Origin: Planctomycetota bacterium
GTDB taxonomy: Bacteria; Planctomycetota; SZUA-567; H5-PLA8
Assembly: GCA_025355035.1 (NCBI GenBank)
Contig: JANXLS010001029.1
Location: forward strand, 1 to 8,677
DNA: 8,677 nucleotides
Direction of reading: 5' to 3'
This document shows positions 1 through 8,131 of the stretch, one piece after another. A program made the translations under genes and the position numbers. The notes beneath the pieces were generated by a model, which ran no database searches, had not been told where the DNA came from, and worked only from the letters and a program-made list of their open reading frames with translations. The stretch's first letter is position 1, and each line of letters starts with the position of its first letter.

Positions 1-1068
1 CTCCTCGACGAACCGACGAATTATCTCGACGTCGAAGGGATGGACTGGCTCGAAACGTGGATCAAGAAATTCCGCGGAGCGATCCTGATTGTTTCGCACG
101 ACCGCCATTTTCTCGATCGGATCGTCACGCGAATTGTCGAACTTGAAAACTATCATCTTCACGAATACACAGGTTGCTTTGCCGACTACGTTCGCGAACG
201 AAAACTGCGCTTAAAGATGATCGATGCTCAACACATTCACGAAGAAGAATTGCTCGTCTACGAAGCTGACGCGATCGACGATCGAAAACAGGCCGCGAGG
301 GCTCCCACCGAATGGTTGAAGAAAAAACTCGCGAACATCAAAAAGAGCGTTCAACCGCCGCCGATGGAACGCATCATCACCGACATTTACCAAAACCTGC
401 GCGTCTCCGGCCAATTGCTGCGCATCAAAGAACTCTCGAAATCGTACGACGGAAAAGAACTTTTTCGCAGTGTCACGCTGACCATCAGCAAAGGCGAACG
501 TCTTGCGATTCTCGGTCCAAACGGTTGCGGAAAGAGCACCCTGTTGCGCTGCATCACGGGCGACGAATCCGCTGATGCCGGAAGTGTTCAATGGATGAGT
601 ACCGGCAATAATCTTTCGTTCTCCGGCGTTTCGTTCAATCATATTCTGCGCGACCTCGATCCCAACGAATTGCTGTCGCGCGTCATTGGCGGCACGTACG
701 GCATCGTCAAAGATGCCGCGCGCAAAGACGTCAAAGAATTCCTGTCCATGTTCCAATTCTCCGAACTCGACATGAAGCAGCGCCTGGGCCAATTGTCCGG
801 GGGGCAAAAAGCGCGCGTCGCATTGGCGCTCTGCCTTCTCTCCGGCGCCGGATTGTTGATCCTCGACGAACCGACAAACCATCTCGATCTTACCAGCACA
901 CAAGTCATGGAACGCGCACTGACGCATTTCCCCGGGGCTGTTGTGGTCGTCAGCCACGACCGGTTTTTCATCGACAAAGTCGCGACGCGTCTTCTCGTCT
1001 TTGACAGCACTCCCACGCCTCGACAAGTCGAAGGCAATTGGACGACGATGACCGCGTCAAGGGTCTAA
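1..1068 (+). CDS. ABC-F family ATPase, Uup/EttA-like (5' truncated by window edge)
   Basis: This is a soluble tandem ATPase of the ABC-F family, whose members act on ribosomes and have no membrane domain. The frame is open from base 1, so the first half of ATPase domain 1 lies outside. Numbering from base 1, the visible part starts in Walker B/D-loop 1 (LLDEPTNYLD, residues 1-10) and reaches the H-loop SHDR (32-35). A charged, Lys/Glu-rich interdomain linker follows (about 60-125). Domain 2 has an A-loop Tyr (KSYDGK), Walker A GPNGCGKST (172-180), signature LSGGQ (265-269), Walker B LLILDEPTNHLD (285-296, catalytic Glu 290) and switch His 319. The DWLE motif after the first D-loop resembles Uup, but there is no long Uup C-terminal coiled coil, only about 35 residues after the H-loop. 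The Q-loop Gln of domain 2 appears to be absent (residues 205-212 read LSFSGVSF). The family is certain; the subfamily and ribosomal substrate are inferred. Confidence 0.93.
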   Translation, partial: LLDEPTNYLDVEGMDWLETWIKKFRGAILIVSHDRHFLDRIVTRIVELENYHLHEYTGCFADYVRERKLRLKMIDAQHIHEEELLVYEADAIDDRKQAARAPTEWLKKKLANIKKSVQPPPMERIITDIYQNLRVSGQLLRIKELSKSYDGKELFRSVTLTISKGERLAILGPNGCGKSTLLRCITGDESADAGSVQWMSTGNNLSFSGVSFNHILRDLDPNELLSRVIGGTYGIVKDAARKDVKEFLSMFQFSELDMKQRLGQLSGGQKARVALALCLLSGAGLLILDEPTNHLDLTSTQVMERALTHFPGAVVVVSHDRFFIDKVATRLLVFDSTPTPRQVEGNWTTMTASRV

Positions 1069-1177
1069 TCGTCCCGCTTCGGGGCTGTCGCGGTTCAATA
1101 TTTATCTCGCACCAAACACGTCGCGGTGTACGCACACGATATTGAATCACTCCCTTCACTTTCGCAATGGAACCACC
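1069..1177. promoter_or_regulatory. Intergenic gap with weak hairpin and 8-bp inverted repeat; probable promoter region of the downstream operon
   Basis: Just after the ABC-F stop codon, bases 1071-1085 can form a 6-bp stem (one G.U pair) with a CTT loop. No T-run follows, so it is at best a poor intrinsic terminator. TTCAATAT (1094-1101) and ATATTGAA (1139-1146) form a perfect 8-bp inverted repeat with a 37-bp spacer, about 30 bp upstream of the chosen ATG. The only AT-rich patch of the gap (1094-1106) is the left arm. I see no convincing -35/-10 pair. That the gap holds the operon promoter is inferred from its position between a housekeeping gene and two exported-protein genes. Confidence 0.35.
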
Positions 1178-4100
1178 ATGCCATCTTCAATTCAAAATTC
1201 GTCGCGCGCCCTTGTACTGGCGAGCGCGTTGCTCTTCGCATTTTTCGTTTCGATCGGCAACGCGCTTCACGCCGCCGAACCGTCCCCATTCGGACTCGTC
1301 GCCGCATCGAACCTTGATAACAGCGCGTTCGCTCAATGGCTCGACGGGAAAGAATCGCCGATCGTTCTCCCGCCGAACGAAGCATCGAAAGGCGAGAACA
1401 TCGTCGTCTGGACAGACAAGAGCGGCCCGATCCACACGGGTGTCGCGTTCGGCGAAGCGAACGTGACCGGCATTCGCCATTTGCGCATCGGCTTCCGCGA
1501 CGCCGTCCTCGTTGGATCTATCATGGTGCGCGGCGGCGGTGCGATCAGCGTTCTCACGACAAGCGCTGCTTATCCCGGCGATCTCGGCAAAGATGAGCAG
1601 TGGGAAAACGCCGAGCGCATCGACAATGCGCGCGTCGGTCGCGTTGAAGTTGCGAAAGAAGATTATGCGATGTGGGTGCTGCCCAAGCCCGCTTTTATCC
1701 GGGCGATTCGTTTCTCTCATACCACCGTTGCGAGCGACAAAACGTACGCGGGTTGGCTGGGAGCGATCGCGCTTTTTGACCGCCGCTTGGCAAACGTCGC
1801 GCCTTTTTCCGTGCCAACGTCGAACCTCGATACAGGCCACCCCGAATTGCTGATCGATGGCCACATGCGCCCGGAGTGGCAGCGCTTCGATTCGTATGAC
1901 AAATCGCCGACGCGCCCGGAGGACGTCGTCTCCGAAGAGCATCCCGCGTGGGTGATGCTTGCGTGGTCGAAGCCTGTCGCGCTGCGCGGACTCGCCGCGC
2001 TTTCGCTGGGAGCTCTGACCGCCGACGCGCAGATCTACGCCGGCCCGGAGTCCCAGCATCCGCGCGAAGCCCGTGAAGAAGATTGGAAGACCATCAAACG
2101 CTTCACCAAACTCGAGCCCGAATACCCGCGTACGCTTCCGTTGCGCTGGCTCGATTTCGGCGAGACCGTCACAACGCGAGCCGTCCGTTTAAAGATGGTT
2201 CAAGCCATCGACCCCAAGCGGTTACACTCGCATCTACACGCTGCTGATCAGGACGGTCGCCGCGTTTTCATTTCAGAATTGATGGCGCTCACGTCGCTCG
2301 GTGACAATCCGCTCGCGAGTATCATTCCCCAAGTCGCGGAAGAACCGCACCCGCCGATTCCGATTCGTTTCAAACTTGCCGAAGCTGGTTTTGTGACGCT
2401 GACCATCGATGACAAGAATCAGCGCCGCGTTCGAAATCTCATCAGCGAATCAGCTTTCCCCGCAGGCGAAAATACGGCGTGGTGGGACGGGCTCGACGAT
2501 CTCGGTCGCGACCCCGACGCAGCCAAGCACGGACTCTACAACGTCCCCGGCTCGCCCGTCCTCCCCGGCGATTACATCGGCCGCGGAATTTGGCACAAAG
2601 ACGTAAACCTGCGCTACGAATTCCCGATTTATACGGCTGGAAATCCGGCGTGGAACACTGAAGACAAAACTGGCGCGTGGCTCGCCAATCACACGCCGCC
2701 CCAAGCCGCTCTCTTCGTCCCAGCCGAACACGGGCCGAATGGAAAAGCGGCGATTTATCTCGGCAGTTACGTCAGCGAAGGCACGCACGGTCTCGCGTGG
2801 GTTGATCTTGACGGCAAAAAATTGGGCGGCGTCAATTGGATCGGCGGCGCTTGGACGGGCGCGCCGTATCTCGCGCGCGACGCATCGCCCCACGCGATTC
2901 CGGAGCACATCGTTTACGTCGCTTCCGTTTGGGAAACCGGCAAAGCATCCGGCAACGCCGAACTTCGCCTGACCGCGATGACCGCGAAAGGCGAGCAGCC
3001 CATCTATAGGGAGGAGTGGCAACTACCTGGCCCGCGAGTCTCGCACGATGACATGTTCACGTCGCAAATCAGCGGCGTTGCAGCAAACGACGGCGTCCTT
3101 GTCGCAGCGTTAAAGCGGCTCAACAAAGTCGTCCTTGTAGACGCAACATCAAAGAAGCGAAAAGGCGAACAGACGATTAACGATCTGCGCGGTCTCGCGT
3201 TCGATTCACAAGGCCGATTGCTCGTGCTCAGCGGAAAACGCCTGCTCCGTTTTGCCGTCAACAAGGACGGCGCGCTTGGTCAAGAACAAGCGGTCGTCAC
3301 GACTAACCTTGAGGATCCGCAGCACATTGTCGCTGATGTCACAGGTCGCTACTTCATCTCCGACGGCGGTGCGTCGCATCAGGTCAAAGTCTTCGACGCG
3401 AGCGGAAAATTCCAATTCGCCATTGGCAAAAAAGGCACTCCCGCCGCCGGGCCCTACGACGAAAAACAGATGCGCAACCCCGCCGGCATCACGCTCGACA
3501 ACGCCGCCCAACTGTGGGTCGCCGAGCGCGACGAACAACCCAAACGCGTCAGCGTCTGGAAGACCGACGGCACGTTCGTCCGTGCGTTTTACGGTCCCAG
3601 CGAATACGGTGGTGGCGGAACGCTCGATCCTAAAGACGCGTCGCTCTTCCACTATCACGGCATGAGTTTCGCGCTCGATTGGACGAAAGGCACATTCGCG
3701 TTAAAACAGATCTACTACCCCGGCGCGGACGCCCAGGCCCTCGCCTTCCGCTGCAATTTTCCCGAAGCGCCCATCTACGTCGACGGTCGCCGCTACTGGA
3801 CCAATGCCTTCAACAGCAACCCGACGGGAGGGCACGGCAGCGCGTTCGTTTTTGTTGATCGCGAAGGCGTCGCCGTAAGCGCGGCAGGATGTGGTCGTGC
3901 GAATGGGTGGGATGCATTGAAGGCCGACGAATTCAAATCGCGCTGGCCGAAGCCTGTCAATCCCAAAGAGGATCTCTACAAACAGGAAGCGACGTTCGTC
4001 TGGAGCGACCTTAACGGGGACGGCCACGTTCAGCCGGATGAAGTCACGATCATCGCCGGACGCTCGGGCGGTGTGACCGTTATGAACGATCTGGCAATGG

Positions 4101-5566
4101 TCATCAGCCGCGTCGATGGCAAGACACTCCGCCTCCCCGCGCAACGTTTCACCGACAAACACGTCCCAATCTACGATCTGGCTCACGCAGATGTGCTCGC
4201 TGAAGGCGTCGAAGGACCAAAGAGCAGCGGTGGCGATCAGGTGCTCGTTCATCCCAACGGCTGGTCTATCCTCACGCTCGGCGTCGCTCCGTATTCGCCT
4301 TATTCAATCTGCGGTGTCTTCAAAGGCCAGACGCGTTGGGCGTATCCGAATCCGTGGCCGGGCCTCCACGCATCGCACGAAGCACCGGTCCCGGATCGTC
4401 TCGGCGAAGTGATTGGCGCAACGCGCTTGTTGGGAAGTTGGATTGAACCCAAGGGGAGCGACGTCGGGCCGCTCTGGTTCGTCAACGCGAACATGGGAAA
4501 CGTCTACGTCTTTACCGCCGACGGAATGTTCGTCCGAACACTCTTCCACGATTCGCGCACCGGAAAGCCGTGGGCGATGCCGCGCGCCGAACGGGGTATG
4601 TCGCTCAACGATATCACGCTTCACGACGAAAATTTCTGGCCGACTGTCGCGCAGACGCCTGCCGGTGATGTGATCATCCAAGACGGCGGACGCAGCAGCC
4701 TCATCCGCGTCGAAGGCCTCGAAACGCTCCGCCGATTGCCCGAGGAATCAATCCATATCGGCGACGCGGAATTGCAAGCTGCCGTCGCATGGCGAGCCCA
4801 GGCCGAAATTGCGCGCCAACGCGAACACGGCACCGGGACGCTGGTCGTCAGCCTGTCCAACAAAGCGCCGAACGTCGATGGAAAACTCGACGATTGGAAC
4901 GCTGCGCAATGGGCATCGATCGACAAGCGCGGGACGAAAGCGAACTTCAACAGCAGCAGCCGTCCCTACGATCTCTCCGCCGCACTCACCATCGCGGATG
5001 GCCGTCTTTTCGCGGCATTCAAAACCGGCGACAAAGATCTTTTAAAGAACAGTGGCGAGGAAGCGCTCGCTCCCTTTAAGACGGGTGGCGCGCTCGACCT
5101 GATGCTCGGCACCGATCCCAACGCAAATCCCAAACGCACCCAGGCCGCTCCCGGCGATTTGCGCCTGTTGGTGACGCTGATCGGCGATGCCAATCCGAAA
5201 AAGCCGCCCGTGCTGAAAGCGCTCTTGTATCGAGCCGTCGTTCCCGGTACCTCGCCCAAAGACCGCGTCCCGTTCAGTAGTCCCTGGCGCACGATCACAT
5301 TCGACCGTGTCGAAGACGTCAGTTCCAAAGTCGTACTCAACGGTCAAAACGGAGACTTTGAATTCTCGATCCCGCTCGAAACGCTGGGCCTGAAAGTCGC
5401 TCCCGGCACAAAACTGAAAGGCGACCTCGGCATCCTCCGCGGCAACGGTTTCCAAACGCATTACCGTGTTTATTGGTCGAACAAAGCAACCGCAATCACC
5501 GCTGACGTGCCGAGCGAAGCCGAACTCAATCCGGGTTTGTGGGGAACCTTTGAATTTAAGCAGTAG
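1178..5566 (+). CDS. Large exported multidomain protein: discoidin-like, FlgD-like Ig, NHL/beta-propeller, EF-hand loop, CBM9-like C-terminus
   Basis: This is a 1,462-residue exported protein with no recognised catalytic domain, probably involved in extracellular glycan binding. I chose the ATG at 1178 because it starts a clear signal peptide: Arg10, a hydrophobic core (about 11-26), and likely cleavage after LHA (about residue 32). A TTG at 1142 would add 12 polar residues. Neither start has a good Shine-Dalgarno site. Domains in order: two discoidin-like beta-sandwiches (about 40-205 and 207-342); a FlgD-like Ig domain (about 392-466) with the WDG motif (436-438) and the usual LAEAGFVTLTI strand; a beta-propeller with NHL-like strands (about 667-810, for example DLRGLAFDSQGRLLVLS); a canonical EF-hand loop DLNGDGHVQPDE (944-955); more propeller-like sequence; and a CBM9-like domain (about 1223-1462) opening with NVDGKLDDWNAAQW. 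The DUF4838 gene follows after 33 bp. Domain calls come from motif reading; the substrate is unknown. Confidence 0.85.
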   Translation: MPSSIQNSSRALVLASALLFAFFVSIGNALHAAEPSPFGLVAASNLDNSAFAQWLDGKESPIVLPPNEASKGENIVVWTDKSGPIHTGVAFGEANVTGIRHLRIGFRDAVLVGSIMVRGGGAISVLTTSAAYPGDLGKDEQWENAERIDNARVGRVEVAKEDYAMWVLPKPAFIRAIRFSHTTVASDKTYAGWLGAIALFDRRLANVAPFSVPTSNLDTGHPELLIDGHMRPEWQRFDSYDKSPTRPEDVVSEEHPAWVMLAWSKPVALRGLAALSLGALTADAQIYAGPESQHPREAREEDWKTIKRFTKLEPEYPRTLPLRWLDFGETVTTRAVRLKMVQAIDPKRLHSHLHAADQDGRRVFISELMALTSLGDNPLASIIPQVAEEPHPPIPIRFKLAEAGFVTLTIDDKNQRRVRNLISESAFPAGENTAWWDGLDDLGRDPDAAKHGLYNVPGSPVLPGDYIGRGIWHKDVNLRYEFPIYTAGNPAWNTEDKTGAWLANHTPPQAALFVPAEHGPNGKAAIYLGSYVSEGTHGLAWVDLDGKKLGGVNWIGGAWTGAPYLARDASPHAIPEHIVYVASVWETGKASGNAELRLTAMTAKGEQPIYREEWQLPGPRVSHDDMFTSQISGVAANDGVLVAALKRLNKVVLVDATSKKRKGEQTINDLRGLAFDSQGRLLVLSGKRLLRFAVNKDGALGQEQAVVTTNLEDPQHIVADVTGRYFISDGGASHQVKVFDASGKFQFAIGKKGTPAAGPYDEKQMRNPAGITLDNAAQLWVAERDEQPKRVSVWKTDGTFVRAFYGPSEYGGGGTLDPKDASLFHYHGMSFALDWTKGTFALKQIYYPGADAQALAFRCNFPEAPIYVDGRRYWTNAFNSNPTGGHGSAFVFVDREGVAVSAAGCGRANGWDALKADEFKSRWPKPVNPKEDLYKQEATFVWSDLNGDGHVQPDEVTIIAGRSGGVTVMNDLAMVISRVDGKTLRLPAQRFTDKHVPIYDLAHADVLAEGVEGPKSSGGDQVLVHPNGWSILTLGVAPYSPYSICGVFKGQTRWAYPNPWPGLHASHEAPVPDRLGEVIGATRLLGSWIEPKGSDVGPLWFVNANMGNVYVFTADGMFVRTLFHDSRTGKPWAMPRAERGMSLNDITLHDENFWPTVAQTPAGDVIIQDGGRSSLIRVEGLETLRRLPEESIHIGDAELQAAVAWRAQAEIARQREHGTGTLVVSLSNKAPNVDGKLDDWNAAQWASIDKRGTKANFNSSSRPYDLSAALTIADGRLFAAFKTGDKDLLKNSGEEALAPFKTGGALDLMLGTDPNANPKRTQAAPGDLRLLVTLIGDANPKKPPVLKALLYRAVVPGTSPKDRVPFSSPWRTITFDRVEDVSSKVVLNGQNGDFEFSIPLETLGLKVAPGTKLKGDLGILRGNGFQTHYRVYWSNKATAITADVPSEAELNPGLWGTFEFKQ

Positions 5567-5586
5567 ATCGAACGGGTATTTATTTC

Positions 5587-5590
5587 GGAG
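5587..5590 (+). promoter_or_regulatory. Shine-Dalgarno site of the DUF4838 gene
   Basis: GGAG lies 9 nt upstream of the ATG at 5600, in the 33-bp gap after the preceding stop codon. It is the only convincing ribosome-binding site in the window and supports the 5600 start. The downstream gene therefore appears able to recruit ribosomes on its own, even if it is co-transcribed. Confidence 0.65.
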
Positions 5591-5599
5591 CAGCGAAAC

Positions 5600-8131
5600 A
5601 TGTTCATCTCACTGAAGCACGGGTGTTCCGTAGCCGCTCTCTGCGTCGTCACGTATGCAATGTCGGGATTGCGTGCGGATGAACTCGCCACGAACGTGCT
5701 CGTAGAAAATGGAAAAGCGCTGCTGCCGATCGTCATTTCGAAGAACGCATCGGAAGCTACAAAAGTCGTCGCAGCGGAACTGGCGAGCTACCTTGGCCGG
5801 ATGAGCGGAACGAAATTCGAGATTGTTGGGGGCGACGGCACGAGCGGCATTGTGTTGGGAACGCTGGCTGATTTTCCAAACGAAGCGCTCGTCAAACCGC
5901 TCGAAATTCGCAACACATTCGATGGCAAAGAAGGCTTCGCCATCCGGTCCGAACCCAATCGACTGCTGCTGATTGGAGCGACAGATCTTGGCGTTTCACA
6001 TGCCGCGTTTCGCCTTCTGGAATACCTTGGTTGCCGATGGTTCTTCCCGGCAAGAGAATGGGAAGTGATTCCGAACTCAAAAACGCTGATCGTCTCGCTT
6101 GATATCGTCGATCGTCCGCGCATTCTCGCGCGGCGGATTTGGTATGGCTATGGTTCGTTTGCCGACAAGGGTCACCCAAACGGTGGGAGCACCCAAGGCG
6201 ACTATGAAGCGTGGGCGCGGCACAATGGCATGGCCAGTTCGTTTCGCGTGTTCGCCGGCCACGCGTGGCAGAACGTCATCAGCGCAAACAAGAAGACTTT
6301 TGAAGAACATACGGAATATATCGCGCTCGTAAAGGGGGAGCGAAAAGGCGAACAACTCTGCGTCAGCAATCCAGCGGTCCGCGAACTCGCCGTTAAATGG
6401 GCGCTCGACGAAATCGCCAAGCATCCAGATCGTGAAATGGTCTCGATGGAATGCTCGGACGGGGACGGGCATTGCGAATGCGCGGACTGTGCAAAACTCG
6501 GCACCATTTCGGATCGCGTGTTCGGACTGGCCAACGATGTCGCGAAAGTCGTCGCAGTGAAACATCCGGGAAAATTGGTCGGTTGCCTTGCGTACAATCA
6601 GCACAGCGAGCCTCCGCATTTTCAGCTGGAAGCCAACGTTTATGTTCAGCTCACGGTCGGATTTATTCGCGGCAACTACAGCTTCGAACAACTGGCTGAC
6701 CTGTGGCCACAGAAATGCCGCAGCATGGGGTTCTACGAGTATTTCAGCGTCTGGCTCTGGGACTTCGATAAATTGCCCGGAGGGAAGGGAGCCAACATTC
6801 CGCTCATTCGCGAGTCCATAAAGCGTTACGCGAAATTGGGCGCAACCAGTATGGATGCCGAGAGCGGCAACAATTGGGGTCTGCATGGGCTTGGCTATTA
6901 CGTCGCAAACAAATTGATGTGGAATCCCGACGCGGACACTGATGCGCTGGTCGCCGACTTCTTTGAAAAAGCCTTCGGTCCCGCCGCCCAACCCATGCGC
7001 GATTATTACGCGCGTTGGGCTCCGGAAAATCAGCCGCTCATCAGTCGGGGGCGAATCGGAGAGATGTTTCAAGACGTCGAAAAAGCCACGCAACTTGCTC
7101 AAGATCGCCCCGACATTTTAGCCCGTTTTGATCACATCAAGCACTGCCTGCGTTACCTGCATTTGCGCTGGGAATTCGATCGCGAAAAAGACAAAGCAAA
7201 ACAAAAGGAACTCGCCATCGCGATCCTCACACACGCGTATCGAACGCGGTACAATTACATGAACCATTGGGCGGCGATGCGCAGCACATTTGCGAGCGAT
7301 CTCGCGAAGAAATTCGACGAGCCGACATGGAAGCAAAACGATAAGCCCGAAAAGCCGTGGATCGTCGAAACGCGCATCACGCGTGGTGAAACGGAAAAGC
7401 AGTTCAACGAAGGTCGCGACTTTTTTAAACCGACGCCCGTTCAAGAGCGCTCGTTTTCGTACAACGATCTCATGCCGGTGCATTTCGCCGACGCCAAGTC
7501 CGCAGTGTTGAACCAGGCTTACCAAGGCCCGGAGCGCTACGCGGTTGCGAGCGAGAAAGGCGAAGCGATCGAAATCGAGATCACAGTCGGCATCATCGCG
7601 TGGTATCGCGATCGGCCGGATGCGACGTGGTCATTGAACGATGCGGCGGGCAATGCTGTTGCGAAAGGGTGGCAGAAACTCGACGGAGAACCGCACAAGC
7701 TAACGATGAAAGTCCCGCTGGCGGGTACTTATTTTTTCGAATGTAACGACTCCTCCGCTGGATGGCGCATTCAAGTCGCCGCCGGTCGTCCCGCAGTTTG
7801 GATAGCCAAACGCGCCGCACGAATCAACTCGCTCGGCCAGCTTGCTGAACTCTTTTTCTATGTCCCGCGTGGCACAAAAACGCTTCACCTGTTTTACTCC
7901 GGAACGCAGTGCAAGATTTTAGACAGCGATCGCAAGGTGCTCCACGAAATAACGACGAACGACGAAGTCATATCTGTCGATGTTCCGACCGGGCAAGACG
8001 GAAAACTCTGGAGTATCACACAGCGATCCGCTCATCAAATCTGGCTCTTCAACGCGCCAAACGTTTACGCATCGTCGCCGTCATCGATGCTTCTTCCACG
8101 CGAGTTGGTCGGGAAAGATGCAGTGCCGTAG
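5600..8131 (+). CDS. Exported DUF4838 protein with GH67-N-like (alpha-glucuronidase N-terminal-like) domain
   Basis: This is an 843-residue protein with a signal peptide (Lys6, hydrophobic stretch about 8-23, likely cleavage after LRA at residue 26). Residues about 33-165 resemble the non-catalytic N-terminal domain of GH67 alpha-glucuronidases. The diagnostic pieces are EATKVVAAELASYLGRMSG near the start and AAFRLLEYLGCRWFFP near the end. Residues about 173-527 match the DUF4838 pattern: a Cys cluster HCECADC (Cys292, Cys294, Cys297), the NQHSEPP segment, and the stretch YYVANKLMWNPDADTDALV, like that family's usual 'akLlWdp' region. A helical segment follows (to about 565), then one or two beta-sandwich domains (about 627-843) ending in a WSITQRSAHQIWLFNAP-like strand pair. 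DUF4838 proteins are commonly found near polysaccharide-degradation genes, but their reaction is not established to my knowledge. The signal peptide, Shine-Dalgarno site and 33-bp spacing suggest co-expression with the upstream mosaic protein. A glycan-processing role is inference. Confidence 0.9.
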   Translation: MFISLKHGCSVAALCVVTYAMSGLRADELATNVLVENGKALLPIVISKNASEATKVVAAELASYLGRMSGTKFEIVGGDGTSGIVLGTLADFPNEALVKPLEIRNTFDGKEGFAIRSEPNRLLLIGATDLGVSHAAFRLLEYLGCRWFFPAREWEVIPNSKTLIVSLDIVDRPRILARRIWYGYGSFADKGHPNGGSTQGDYEAWARHNGMASSFRVFAGHAWQNVISANKKTFEEHTEYIALVKGERKGEQLCVSNPAVRELAVKWALDEIAKHPDREMVSMECSDGDGHCECADCAKLGTISDRVFGLANDVAKVVAVKHPGKLVGCLAYNQHSEPPHFQLEANVYVQLTVGFIRGNYSFEQLADLWPQKCRSMGFYEYFSVWLWDFDKLPGGKGANIPLIRESIKRYAKLGATSMDAESGNNWGLHGLGYYVANKLMWNPDADTDALVADFFEKAFGPAAQPMRDYYARWAPENQPLISRGRIGEMFQDVEKATQLAQDRPDILARFDHIKHCLRYLHLRWEFDREKDKAKQKELAIAILTHAYRTRYNYMNHWAAMRSTFASDLAKKFDEPTWKQNDKPEKPWIVETRITRGETEKQFNEGRDFFKPTPVQERSFSYNDLMPVHFADAKSAVLNQAYQGPERYAVASEKGEAIEIEITVGIIAWYRDRPDATWSLNDAAGNAVAKGWQKLDGEPHKLTMKVPLAGTYFFECNDSSAGWRIQVAAGRPAVWIAKRAARINSLGQLAELFFYVPRGTKTLHLFYSGTQCKILDSDRKVLHEITTNDEVISVDVPTGQDGKLWSITQRSAHQIWLFNAPNVYASSPSSMLLPRELVGKDAVP

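Noticed and set aside
211..1026. Long minus-strand open frame opposite the ABC-F gene
   Set aside because: It is a codon-bias shadow: the plus strand encodes every ABC-F motif in order, and the antisense peptide shows no recognisable domain.
1071..1085. Intrinsic terminator after the ABC-F gene
   Set aside because: The stem is short with a 3-base loop, and no T-run follows.
1142..1177. TTG start giving a 1,474-residue form of the mosaic protein
   Set aside because: It adds 12 polar residues before a complete signal peptide, lacks a ribosome-binding site, and overlaps an inverted-repeat arm.
1187..2059. 290-codon minus-strand open frame opposite the discoidin-like region
   Set aside because: It is very Arg-rich and low-complexity, as expected for a shadow frame, and it ends inside the signal-peptide coding region of the real gene.
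6077..7102. 341-codon minus-strand open frame opposite the DUF4838 gene
   Set aside because: The plus strand carries the conserved DUF4838 motifs here. The antisense frame is the mirror of GC-rich codon use, with no signal peptide or motif.
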